A stretch of 15,729 bases of DNA. Source: Lachnospiraceae bacterium (lineage in GTDB: Bacteria > Bacillota > Clostridia > Lachnospirales > Lachnospiraceae). Under the pieces are notes generated by a model. The model saw nothing but the letters and a program-made list of their open reading frames with translations. It was not told the origin of the DNA and did not search any database. Position numbers and translations under genes: made by a program. Where the stretch lies: the NCBI GenBank assembly GCA_009774235.1, contig VSNJ01000097.1, forward strand, positions 1-15,729. The letters are read 5' to 3'. Position 1 is the stretch's first letter. Each line of letters begins with the position of its first letter. Of this stretch, positions 1 to 7,966 are shown piece after piece.

Positions 1-2085
1 GAGTTAAATAAACAATACAATATTTCTTTAGAAAAATACCATCAGGCAGACAAAGAGTACAGACAACTTATGCCAGGTTATATAACAAAAAGGGATAATT
101 TAAAACAGGATGTTATAAAATATAAAACAGTATCAGAAAAGGAAAATGAACTTTTAAGACTGGAAAGTTTATTAAAAAAGGTGGTATCAGAAAAGGAAAA
201 TGAAATTAAAATACTTGCAAAGATTAAAGAAGATATTAATTCTTATGAAGAAATTATAAAATCTTATAATGGCCTGGAATTAGAAACAGAAAAGGCTGGA
301 ACTGCACAGAAAAACTGTAATGAAAAACAAGAACTTCTTAATAAGCTGAAAAAGAAAAAAGAAGCATGTGACAGCAGGCAGTATGAATTAACTGGGTATG
401 AAAAGAAGTTATTATCCTGTATTAAAAAGTGGGAAGAGAGCAGGAGACAGCATGAGGAATATAACAGGGCATATATAGCCTGCCAGTCTGCATTTCTGGC
501 TGAAAACCTGGTACCTGGCAGTCCATGTCCAGTATGTGGTTCTATAGAACATCCACAGGCGGCAGTAATGCCAGATGATGCTGTAACAGAAGATATAGTT
601 AAAAAAGCAGAAGCAGCAGAGCATAAATACGAATTAGATAAAAATAGAGCACAAGAAGAAACCAAAGAAATACAAAGTGCATTTGCGGCAGAAATAGCAG
701 TATTAAATGATTATTTGGAGAGACTTTCGGGCAAAGAAAAACTTTCTTTGGAGAATTATCTTGTAAATAAATTAGATATTTTTATAAAAGAGAAACAATC
801 ATTAATTTTAGAAGAAGACAACCAGATTAATACCAGGCTAAAACAACTTCTTGAGAAGGCAAAAGACAGGCAGAATAAGCAGGATGGGCTTAAGAAACTT
901 ATTGTTAAACAGGATAAGACAGTAGTTTTAATTGAAAACAAAGAAAAAGAAATACACCAGCTTGAACTTAAAGCAGAAGGCATAAAGAATGAAATAAAAA
1001 CACTGGAAATTTCTTTTGTGTATAAGACCAGGGAAGAAGCAGAAAAAAACCTTAACGATTGTGAAAATAATTTAAACTTGCTTGAGAAGAAATATAAAAA
1101 TGCAGATAAAGAATTTAAAGATATACAAAAGAAATTTACAAACGTACAAGGGGCAATGGAAGAACTTAAAAGACAGGTAAAAGAACTGTCGGGAAGTCTG
1201 GATGAATTGTCAGAAACATTTCAAATATCAATTAAGGAAAATGGATTTGTAAGTCCCACAGAGTACAGAGAAGCTTTAAAAGAAACCAGTGTTATACAAA
1301 GAATGGAAGAGGACATTACAAAGTACAAGGAAATGTGTGTACAGAACAACACAGGAATACAGACTATAAAAGAACAGCTTGAGGACACAGTAAAAGTAAA
1401 ACTTGGTGAACTTGAAGAAGCATTAAATAATACAAGTGTGCTTATGGCTGGTCTTAAACAAGAACTTGACAAGTATAATTTCTATATACAAAATAATACG
1501 AAATTACTTGAAAGGCTTCTTGCATTAATGGAAGAGAGAAGTGCTATATCAGAAAAACTTAAAGTAATTAAGTCACTTAATGATACTGCTAATGGAAAAG
1601 TACATTTCCAGACTTATATACAAAGGCAGTATTTTAAACAGATAATACAGGCAGCTAACAGAAGGCTTTCTAGTATGGCATCAGGAAAATTCCTGCTTAA
1701 ATGCCGTGATATAGGCACAGGAGGCCAAGGGGAAACAGGACTTGAGCTTGATGTTTATAATCCTTTAACTGGAAAGTCAAGGGATGCACATACTCTTTCA
1801 GGTGGTGAAACATTTATGGCATCACTGTCAATGGCACTTGGAATGGCTGATATTGTACAGAATACTGTAGGAAAAACAAGACTTGATACAATGTTTATAG
1901 ATGAAGGCTTTGGTTCACTTAGTGATGATGTACGTGACAAAGCTGTCAATGTGCTTCTGGAACTTGCAGGAAATAACAGGCTTGTTGGTGTTATATCACA
2001 TGTTTCTGAGTTAAAAGACAGGGTGCCAGAGAAGCTTATAGTTACTAAAGGAAATAATGGAAGCAGTGTAAAATGGGACAGATAG
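1..2085 (+). CDS. sbcC: Nuclease SbcCD subunit C (5'-truncated by the window)
   Basis: This is the ATPase subunit of the SbcCD (Mre11-Rad50-like) complex, which opens DNA hairpins and processes blocked double-strand ends together with the nuclease SbcD. The frame is open from base 1, so the N-terminal Walker A half is outside the window; 694 residues are visible. The CPVC zinc hook (526-537, window codons 176-179) sits between two long Lys/Glu-rich coiled-coil arms. Near the C terminus are the ABC signature LSGGE (from codon 599), the Walker B tail with D634-E635, and an H-loop histidine at codon 667. Full-length SbcC is usually about 1000-1050 residues, so roughly a third is missing. The first in-frame ATG, at 70, lies inside the coiled coil and is not the real start. 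The proximal coiled coil holds a 54-nt-period repeat. The stop is 97 bases before the next gene. The family call is firm; SbcD is presumably upstream. Confidence 0.93.
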   Translation, partial: ELNKQYNISLEKYHQADKEYRQLMPGYITKRDNLKQDVIKYKTVSEKENELLRLESLLKKVVSEKENEIKILAKIKEDINSYEEIIKSYNGLELETEKAGTAQKNCNEKQELLNKLKKKKEACDSRQYELTGYEKKLLSCIKKWEESRRQHEEYNRAYIACQSAFLAENLVPGSPCPVCGSIEHPQAAVMPDDAVTEDIVKKAEAAEHKYELDKNRAQEETKEIQSAFAAEIAVLNDYLERLSGKEKLSLENYLVNKLDIFIKEKQSLILEEDNQINTRLKQLLEKAKDRQNKQDGLKKLIVKQDKTVVLIENKEKEIHQLELKAEGIKNEIKTLEISFVYKTREEAEKNLNDCENNLNLLEKKYKNADKEFKDIQKKFTNVQGAMEELKRQVKELSGSLDELSETFQISIKENGFVSPTEYREALKETSVIQRMEEDITKYKEMCVQNNTGIQTIKEQLEDTVKVKLGELEEALNNTSVLMAGLKQELDKYNFYIQNNTKLLERLLALMEERSAISEKLKVIKSLNDTANGKVHFQTYIQRQYFKQIIQAANRRLSSMASGKFLLKCRDIGTGGQGETGLELDVYNPLTGKSRDAHTLSGGETFMASLSMALGMADIVQNTVGKTRLDTMFIDEGFGSLSDDVRDKAVNVLLELAGNNRLVGVISHVSELKDRVPEKLIVTKGNNGSSVKWDR
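130..204 (+). repeat. In-frame direct repeat in the SbcC coiled coil
   Basis: An identical 21-nt segment occurs at 130-150 and 184-204, a period of 54 nt or 18 codons. Both copies encode VSEKENE in frame. The intervening residues are also helical and charged. It looks like an internal duplication that lengthened the coiled-coil arm without breaking the frame. Confidence 0.6.
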
Positions 2086-2093
2086 CCTGGGAT

Positions 2094-2159
2094 ACTGCCA
2101 GACATGTCCTGGAAGTAACAATATACTGCCAGGTTTCTATCTTGTACAGCTACTGGCAG
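2094..2159 (+). repeat. CTGCCAG/CCTGG structured element upstream of the zf-HC2-polA genes
   Basis: The gap after sbcC holds CTGCCAG twice (2095-2101, 2126-2132) and its reverse complement CTGGCAG once (2153-2159), with CCTGG/CCAGG arms between them, so alternative hairpins can form. The segment 2105-2123 matches 17 of 19 bases of the pyrB leader on the opposite strand (12009-12027). In both places a CTGCCA lies just 5' of it. No convincing promoter or poly-T tail is visible, so it may be an RNA structure, a processing site or a short dispersed repeat. Confidence 0.45.
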
Positions 2160-2182
2160 AAATTTAAAGAAGGGATTAAAAA

Positions 2183-2491
2183 ATGCAGTGTAAAGATGTT
2201 CAGAACAAGTTTATTCCATTTATTAATGATGAATTAAACCAGAAAGAATTAAAAGAATTTCTTGGGCATATACACCAATGTAAAAACTGTTATGAAGAAT
2301 ATGATATCTATTATACTATGATAATGGGTATGCGCTATCTGGAAAGCGATAATAATAAAACAGAGTTAAAAATTGATTCAGGACAAAAAATAAGAGAAGT
2401 AGAGGATTATCTTTTACAGTACAAAATATTGCAATGTGAAAAAATTATACTATTAGTTGTATTATGTATAGGGCTGGTACTTTTATTATAA
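2183..2491 (+). CDS. Small zf-HC2 (anti-sigma-like) membrane protein
   Basis: The 102-residue protein has the zf-HC2 pattern: C3, then H29-x3-C33-x2-C36, as in the zinc-binding domain of ZAS-type anti-sigma factors. A single hydrophobic helix closes the protein (about residues 88-102), with nothing beyond it, so it would be tail-anchored with the zinc domain in the cytoplasm. The start ATG follows an AAGAAGGGA ribosome binding site at 2167-2174. The stop is 14 bases before the polA start, so the two genes are probably co-transcribed. No sigma factor gene lies beside it, so the anti-sigma role is only suggested by the domain; it could instead be a membrane-bound zinc protein of another function. 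The fold call is fairly safe, the function is unknown. Confidence 0.8.
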   Translation: MQCKDVQNKFIPFINDELNQKELKEFLGHIHQCKNCYEEYDIYYTMIMGMRYLESDNNKTELKIDSGQKIREVEDYLLQYKILQCEKIILLVVLCIGLVLLL

Positions 2492-2505
2492 TCTGGAGGT
2501 TAAAA

Positions 2506-5500
2506 ATGAGTGGAAAAATAGTATTAATAGACGGTCACAGTATATTAAACAGGGCATTTTACGGACTGCCTGACTTAACTAATTCAGAGGGCATGCATAC
2601 TAACGGGGTCTATGGGTTTCTTAATATTATGTTTAAAATATTAGATGAGGAAAAACCAGATTACCTTACAGTTGCATTTGATGTAAGCCAGCCAACATTC
2701 AGGCATGAAATTTATCCTGAATATAAAGGTACAAGAAAGAAAATGCCTGATGAGCTGCTTGAACAGGTGCCAGTTTTACAGGATGTGTTAAAAGCTATGG
2801 GTATTTCTATTGTGATGCAGGGTGGTTTAGAAGCAGATGATATACTTGGTACTATAGCTAAGAAGGCAGAAAGTGAAAATATAGAGGTTACACTTGTATC
2901 AGGTGACAGGGATTTATTACAGCTTGCATCAGAAGTAATAAAGATAAGCATACCAAAGACCAAAAAAGGTGGTTCAGAAGTGGAAGAATACCATACACAG
3001 GATGTAATAGATAAATATGGTGTTACCCCACTGCAGATAATAGATTTAAAGGGTCTTATGGGTGATACTTCTGATAATATCCCAGGTGTCCCTGGTGTAG
3101 GTGAAAAGACAGCAGTAAAGATATTAACAGCATTTCCATCTGTAGAAGATGCATACAGCCATATAGATGAAATAACGCCAAAAAGGGCACAAGCTCTTTT
3201 AAGGGAAAATAAAGAACTTGCATATCTTAGTAAAAAACTTGCAACAATTAAGACAGACTGTGATATAAATTATTTATTTGAAGATGCAAAATTAAATAAT
3301 ATTTTTACGCCAGATGCATTGGAATGGATTAAAAGGCTTGAGCTTAAATCATTAATAAAACGCTTTGATATATCCGTTGTATCTAAAGTTGCAATAGAAC
3401 CACAGGATTTTAATTATATAAGTGATATAAAAGCAGCAAATGAATTTGTTGACAAGCTGGCCAAAGCAAAGCCTTCTGTTGTTGGCATAGCATTTATGGG
3501 TGACGAGTGGAGCAATTCTGGTGCAGATAAGAAGAAGCATAAAAAAAGCGGCGGACAACTTAGTTTTTCATTTAATGAAGCAGACAGTGATACAGTATTA
3601 ACAGAAGATAATGAAGAAGATGAATTTTTATTTATGGGGTTTGGCATAAGTTATGAAAAAGATGGAAAATGCCTGACGGCATGTATGCTAAAAAACAGCC
3701 AGCTTACAGGTAGTTTTATTATAAGCCTCTATAAAAAAATTGAAGCAAATACTGGTAATATCTCTCTTATTGATTTTAAAAATACAATGCATCTTACAAC
3801 ACCTGTAACTGTATTGGAACCTGGGATAGCAGCACCTTGCCAGGCAGCATTTAATGATACAGGGATTAGCAGTAAAGATAAATTATTTAACCAGGTAACA
3901 GATATTTCCATTGCAGCGTATTTATTAAACCCTCTGAAAGACACATACTTTGCAGATGATATTGCAAGGGATTACCTTGGCTTAACAATAAAGTCATACC
4001 AGGAAAGATTTGGAAAAAGCAGGCTTAGTGATATTGCAAGTGGACAGGATACAGGAAATATACAAGGAGACCCATTGGAACAGCTTCTTGATTATGCAAG
4101 AGAACTTTCTTATATTTCCTGCCTTTCATTCCTGCCTCTTATTGAAGAATTAAAAAAACAGGGAATGTACCAGCTGTTCAGGGAAATAGAAATGCCAGCT
4201 TCATATTATTTGTACCAGATGGAGCATGAAGGTATACAGGCAGACAGGAAAGTATTAGAAGAGATGTCCGCACTCCTTGATACCAAAACCAAAGCACTTG
4301 AAACAGATATTTATGACCTTGCAGGTGAGGAATTTAATATAAATTCACCAAAACAGCTGGGTGTAATACTTTTTGAGAAATTAAAGCTTCCATATGCTAA
4401 AAAAACAAAGACAGGTTATTCAACATCAGCAGATATATTAGAGAAATTGCGTACAGAGGACCAGGTAGTTCCCAAAATACTTAACTACAGGCAGGTAAGT
4501 AAGTTAAAGTCAACATATGCAGACGGGCTGCCAGTTTATATTGAAAGCGACCAACGTATACATGGAAAGTTTAACCAGACAATTACTGCAACAGGAAGGA
4601 TAAGCAGTACAGAACCAAACCTGCAGAATATCCCTATAAGGATGGAGCTTGGACGCCAGTTAAGGAAAGTGTTTATACCAAAGGAAGGATGTATTTTCCT
4701 TGATGCGGATTATTCACAGATAGAGTTACGCATACTTGCACATATGTCTGGTGATGAAGAGCTTATTGAGGCTTATAAGAATGGTGACGATATACACAGG
4801 ATAACAGCTTCAAAAGTATTCCATACACCATTTGAAGAAGTTACAGATTTACAAAGACGTAATGCTAAAGCTGTTAATTTTGGGATAGTTTATGGAGAAA
4901 GTGGGTTTGGGCTTGCACAGGACTTAAATATAGACAAGAAAGAAGCAGATAATATAATTAAACAGTATTTTGAAACATATCCAAAGATTAAGGTATTTCT
5001 TGATAACATGGTGCAGTCCGCAAAGGAGAACGGATATTCAGAGACAATATATGGGCGCAGAAGACCAGTACCAGAACTTTCTTCAAGTAATTATACACAG
5101 AAGTCATTTGGTGAAAGAGTTGCGATGAATTCACCTATACAAGGTACGGCAGCAGATATTATTAAGATTGCAATGATAAAGGTTGCAAGAAGAATTGAAG
5201 AAGAAAATTTAAAATCAAGGATTGTATTACAGGTGCATGATGAACTTCTTGTTGAAACTTATCTGGAGGAAAAGGAAAAAGTAAGGCAGATATTGATGGA
5301 AGAAATGCCAAAGGCAGCAGAATTAAAAGTGCCGCTTGTTGTAGAAGTGGAAGAGGGCAGTGACTGGTTTGAGGCACATGGTGGTATTGCAACAGAAAAT
5401 AAAAAAGTGCCACTTATTATAAAAGTGGAAGAAAATAGTGGCAAGTTTGATGTACATGGTGGTATTACAATGGAAAATAAACAGGTTACTATGCTTAATG

Positions 5501-7944
5501 GCAGCTGGAATATAAAAAGTGCTGATGGTAAAACTGGGTGTCCGGCTAATATACCAGGTTCAGTATTAAGTGCTGCAGTTGAAAATGGAATTTTAGAAAA
5601 TCCATATTACCGCATGAATGAATATGTGGCAAGGGATTTTCTTTCACAGGATTTTATATTTTGTAAGACATTTTCATTGCATAAACAAGAAAAATATACC
5701 TATGAACTGTGTTGTGATGGAATTGATACAGTAGCAGATATTTATATTAATGGTACTTTAATAAAGAAAGTTAAAAATATGCATCTGCGTTACAAAATAG
5801 AATGTTCTGGTGTTTTAAAAGATGGTGAAAATAAAATAGAAATATATTTTCATTCTGCAATAAAATATATAGAAAGTTATATACCACAGCCAGACAAGGA
5901 AATACATTTTACTGCATGTGGTGCTATGGACAGAAACCAGTATATAAGAAAAGCACATTCTATGTTTGGATGGGACTGGGGCCCACAGCTTCCAGATATG
6001 GGGATATGGCGTGATATTTATATAATTGGTATAGAAACTGCAAGCATTGAATATATAAAGACCAGCCAAAATCATGGAAACGGGGAAGTAGAAGTATTAG
6101 CCAGGGCTTTTGTTAAGCTGGCAGGAGGGCATGAATATAAGCTGGAAGAAGCAGAAAAAGATATGCCAGGACTGTTATTAAATATTATATTAATTACTCC
6201 AGATGGAGAAGAAATCCTATTCCAGAATGGGAAATGTACTGTAACAGAACCAATGTTATGGTGGCCTTCACGCTATGGAAAACAGCCTCTTTATACAGTA
6301 AAAGCCAAGCTTTTTTATAAAGATAAACTGCTTGATGAAAAGGAGTGCCGTATTGGGTTACGTACTTTAACGGTCAGCCAGGAAAAGGATAAATGGGGAG
6401 AAGAATTTGCTTTTTGTGTAAATGGTGTAAAAATTTTTGCAAAAGGGGCAAATTATATTCCAGAAGATTGTATTTATCCGTGGATTACAAAAGAGAGAAC
6501 TACGAGGCTTTTAAAGGCAGCAGTGGATTGTGGGTTTAACTGTATACGTGTATGGGGTGGTGGTTATTACCCATCAGAGGATTTTTATAATTTCTGTGAT
6601 GAAAACGGGCTGGTTGTATGGCAGGATTTTATGTATGCCTGCAATATTTATGAATTAACAGAAGAATTCAAAGAGAACATAATTGCAGAAACAAAAGACA
6701 ATGTAAAAAGGCTTTGTAACCATGCAAGCCTCGGGTTATGGTGTGGAAATAATGAAATGGAGTCCGCATGGGACCACTGGGGTGGTTTCTGTGACCATCC
6801 AGAACCATTAAGGCAGGATTACCTGGCAATGTTTGAGGATATTATACCTGAAGCTCTTAGGAGTGAAGATAAAGTTACATTTTACTGGCCGTCTTCCCCA
6901 TCTTCTGGCGGGAGTTTTAATAATCCAGACAGTGACAATTCAGGAGACCGCCATTATTGGGATGTATGGCATGGTGAAAAGCCATTTTCAGATTACAAGA
7001 ATTATTATTTCCGTTTTTGTTCGGAATTTGGTTTCCAGTCATTCCCATGTATGGAAACTATAAATACATTTACTGTTCAAGAAGACCAGAATATATTTTC
7101 AGAAGTTATGGAAAGCCACCAGAAAAATGGAACAGCCAATGCTAAAATACTGCATTATATTTCAGGGAATTTCCTTTATCCAAAAGATTTTAAAAGCCTT
7201 GTATATATAAGCCAGGTGCTGCAGGGAATTGCAATTAAAGAAGGTGTAGAACACTGGAGAAGGAACAGGGGCAGGTGCATGGGCTCAATTTACTGGCAGC
7301 TTAATGATAACTGGCCAGTTGCGTCCTGGTCAGGCATTGATTACTATGGGCGCTGGAAAGCACTGCAGTATATGGCAAGGCATTTTTATGCTGATATACT
7401 TGGAAGCCTGGATATAAATGAGGATTTCTATTGTACGCCTTATGTGCAGAATGAAACATTTAAAGATTCAGAAACAGAAGTAATTCTTTATGTAAAAGAT
7501 ATGGATGGAAATATAATTTATAAAAAGACAGATAGTATAAAATGCAGTTCTCTTTCTGCCATATCTATGGAAACTATTAGTTTAAAAGAAATACTCAAAG
7601 GAAAAGAAAATAGTGTTTTTATTGAAGCCCTGTTTAAACATTCTGATGGAAATATAAGCCACCAGGTAAGTATGCCAAAACCATATAAGCATATGAAAAT
7701 AAAAAAAGCAGAAATAAAATATAGTTGTACAAGGGAAGAAGACCAGATTTTAATTACTTTAAAAAGTAATGTGCCTGCATTTTTTACAGAGATAGAAGTG
7801 AAAGGGGCAGATATAATTTTATCAGATAATTTTATACATTTAACAGATAATAGTGAATATAAAATTACAGGAAAAATACCAGAGGGATATAAAGGTATTC
7901 CAGAAGTTTGTGTATATTCATTGTGTGATTCGTACGTATTTTAG
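2506..7944 (+). CDS. polA: DNA polymerase I fused in frame to a GH2 beta-mannosidase (1812 aa)
   Basis: One uninterrupted frame encodes a full DNA polymerase I (about residues 1-958) followed by a full beta-mannosidase (about 989-1812). The start is ATG 2506, preceded by GGAGGT at 2495-2500; an earlier in-frame ATG at 2464 overlaps the upstream gene and has no such site. The 5'-nuclease acidic residues are present (D9, D59, E109, D111, D112, D134, D136, D187, D190). The polymerase motifs are A (D733, Y736), B (R784, K788, F792, Y796) and C (H911-D912), each exactly 30 residues beyond its E. coli counterpart. The polymerase ends WFEAH at residue 958, the counterpart of E. coli residue 928, where a stop is expected. 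A duplicated tail and then the glycosidase follow. The polymerase should fill gaps and remove Okazaki primers; the glycosidase should cleave manno-oligosaccharides. PolA is about 880-930 residues elsewhere, and I know of no such fusion. Confidence 0.85.
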   Translation: MSGKIVLIDGHSILNRAFYGLPDLTNSEGMHTNGVYGFLNIMFKILDEEKPDYLTVAFDVSQPTFRHEIYPEYKGTRKKMPDELLEQVPVLQDVLKAMGISIVMQGGLEADDILGTIAKKAESENIEVTLVSGDRDLLQLASEVIKISIPKTKKGGSEVEEYHTQDVIDKYGVTPLQIIDLKGLMGDTSDNIPGVPGVGEKTAVKILTAFPSVEDAYSHIDEITPKRAQALLRENKELAYLSKKLATIKTDCDINYLFEDAKLNNIFTPDALEWIKRLELKSLIKRFDISVVSKVAIEPQDFNYISDIKAANEFVDKLAKAKPSVVGIAFMGDEWSNSGADKKKHKKSGGQLSFSFNEADSDTVLTEDNEEDEFLFMGFGISYEKDGKCLTACMLKNSQLTGSFIISLYKKIEANTGNISLIDFKNTMHLTTPVTVLEPGIAAPCQAAFNDTGISSKDKLFNQVTDISIAAYLLNPLKDTYFADDIARDYLGLTIKSYQERFGKSRLSDIASGQDTGNIQGDPLEQLLDYARELSYISCLSFLPLIEELKKQGMYQLFREIEMPASYYLYQMEHEGIQADRKVLEEMSALLDTKTKALETDIYDLAGEEFNINSPKQLGVILFEKLKLPYAKKTKTGYSTSADILEKLRTEDQVVPKILNYRQVSKLKSTYADGLPVYIESDQRIHGKFNQTITATGRISSTEPNLQNIPIRMELGRQLRKVFIPKEGCIFLDADYSQIELRILAHMSGDEELIEAYKNGDDIHRITASKVFHTPFEEVTDLQRRNAKAVNFGIVYGESGFGLAQDLNIDKKEADNIIKQYFETYPKIKVFLDNMVQSAKENGYSETIYGRRRPVPELSSSNYTQKSFGERVAMNSPIQGTAADIIKIAMIKVARRIEEENLKSRIVLQVHDELLVETYLEEKEKVRQILMEEMPKAAELKVPLVVEVEEGSDWFEAHGGIATENKKVPLIIKVEENSGKFDVHGGITMENKQVTMLNGSWNIKSADGKTGCPANIPGSVLSAAVENGILENPYYRMNEYVARDFLSQDFIFCKTFSLHKQEKYTYELCCDGIDTVADIYINGTLIKKVKNMHLRYKIECSGVLKDGENKIEIYFHSAIKYIESYIPQPDKEIHFTACGAMDRNQYIRKAHSMFGWDWGPQLPDMGIWRDIYIIGIETASIEYIKTSQNHGNGEVEVLARAFVKLAGGHEYKLEEAEKDMPGLLLNIILITPDGEEILFQNGKCTVTEPMLWWPSRYGKQPLYTVKAKLFYKDKLLDEKECRIGLRTLTVSQEKDKWGEEFAFCVNGVKIFAKGANYIPEDCIYPWITKERTTRLLKAAVDCGFNCIRVWGGGYYPSEDFYNFCDENGLVVWQDFMYACNIYELTEEFKENIIAETKDNVKRLCNHASLGLWCGNNEMESAWDHWGGFCDHPEPLRQDYLAMFEDIIPEALRSEDKVTFYWPSSPSSGGSFNNPDSDNSGDRHYWDVWHGEKPFSDYKNYYFRFCSEFGFQSFPCMETINTFTVQEDQNIFSEVMESHQKNGTANAKILHYISGNFLYPKDFKSLVYISQVLQGIAIKEGVEHWRRNRGRCMGSIYWQLNDNWPVASWSGIDYYGRWKALQYMARHFYADILGSLDINEDFYCTPYVQNETFKDSETEVILYVKDMDGNIIYKKTDSIKCSSLSAISMETISLKEILKGKENSVFIEALFKHSDGNISHQVSMPKPYKHMKIKKAEIKYSCTREEDQILITLKSNVPAFFTEIEVKGADIILSDNFIHLTDNSEYKITGKIPEGYKGIPEVCVYSLCDSYVF
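3451..3960 (+). other. Degenerate 3'-5' exonuclease domain of PolA with charged insert
   Basis: In E. coli Pol I the proofreading site begins with D355 and E357 in an FDTET context. The equivalent stretch here reads AFMGDEW (residues 329-335), so the first metal ligands are not in register. The segment pairing with the second acidic motif (ISLIDF) also lacks a clear counterpart. A Lys-rich then acidic low-complexity insert follows the first motif (about residues 340-375). Loss of proofreading residues is known in Bacillus and Thermus type Pol I, so an inactive exonuclease fold is likely. The alignment was made by eye. Confidence 0.6.
5326..5481 (+). repeat. 78-bp tandem duplication at the polA/mannosidase junction
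   Basis: Unit 1 (5326-5403) and unit 2 (5404-5481) are adjacent, in frame and 26 codons each. By hand count 16 of 26 residues and 62 of 78 bases are identical. Both begin KVPL and end HGGI..ENK. Unit 1 is the normal C terminus of Pol I plus eight residues. Unit 2 has lost the Trp and other Pol I tail residues and carries ATG (5470) where unit 1 has ACA. Each unit has GGTGGT, resembling a weak ribosome binding site, in the same place. The divergence between units means the duplication is not a recent assembly artefact. Confidence 0.85.
5470..7944 (+). other. GH2 beta-mannosidase module (824 aa) with possible internal start
   Basis: Glycoside hydrolase family 2 beta-mannosidases release mannose from the non-reducing end of beta-manno-oligosaccharides. 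The module starts like a free enzyme (LNGSWNIK, IPGSVLSAA, YYRMNE). It has the family's GWDWGP motif in the N-terminal sugar-binding half. The acid/base is in GNNE (glutamate codon 6754-6756, fusion residue 1417, module residue 429). The nucleophile is in SEFGFQS (codon 7024-7026, fusion residue 1507, module residue 519). Beta-sandwich domains should flank the TIM barrel. Its length fits a complete enzyme and no signal peptide is visible, so it should act in the cytoplasm on imported oligosaccharides. ATG 5470 has GGTGGT at 5458-5463, six bases upstream, so weak independent translation is possible. Mannosidase specificity over other GH2 activities rests on GWDWGP and the overall pattern. Confidence 0.85.
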
Positions 7945-7966
7945 AAATTTAAGGGGGATGGGATAT

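Noticed and set aside
264..665. Minus-strand open frame opposite the SbcC zinc hook
   Set aside because: Serine- and cysteine-rich composition is the usual complement of Lys/Glu-rich coiled-coil codons; no start signal or homology is recognisable.
5326..5481. Sequencing error or simple read-through as explanation of the polA fusion
   Set aside because: A complete Pol I tail is followed by a diverged, in-frame second copy of that tail. A single base error would not produce this, although read-level confirmation is still needed.
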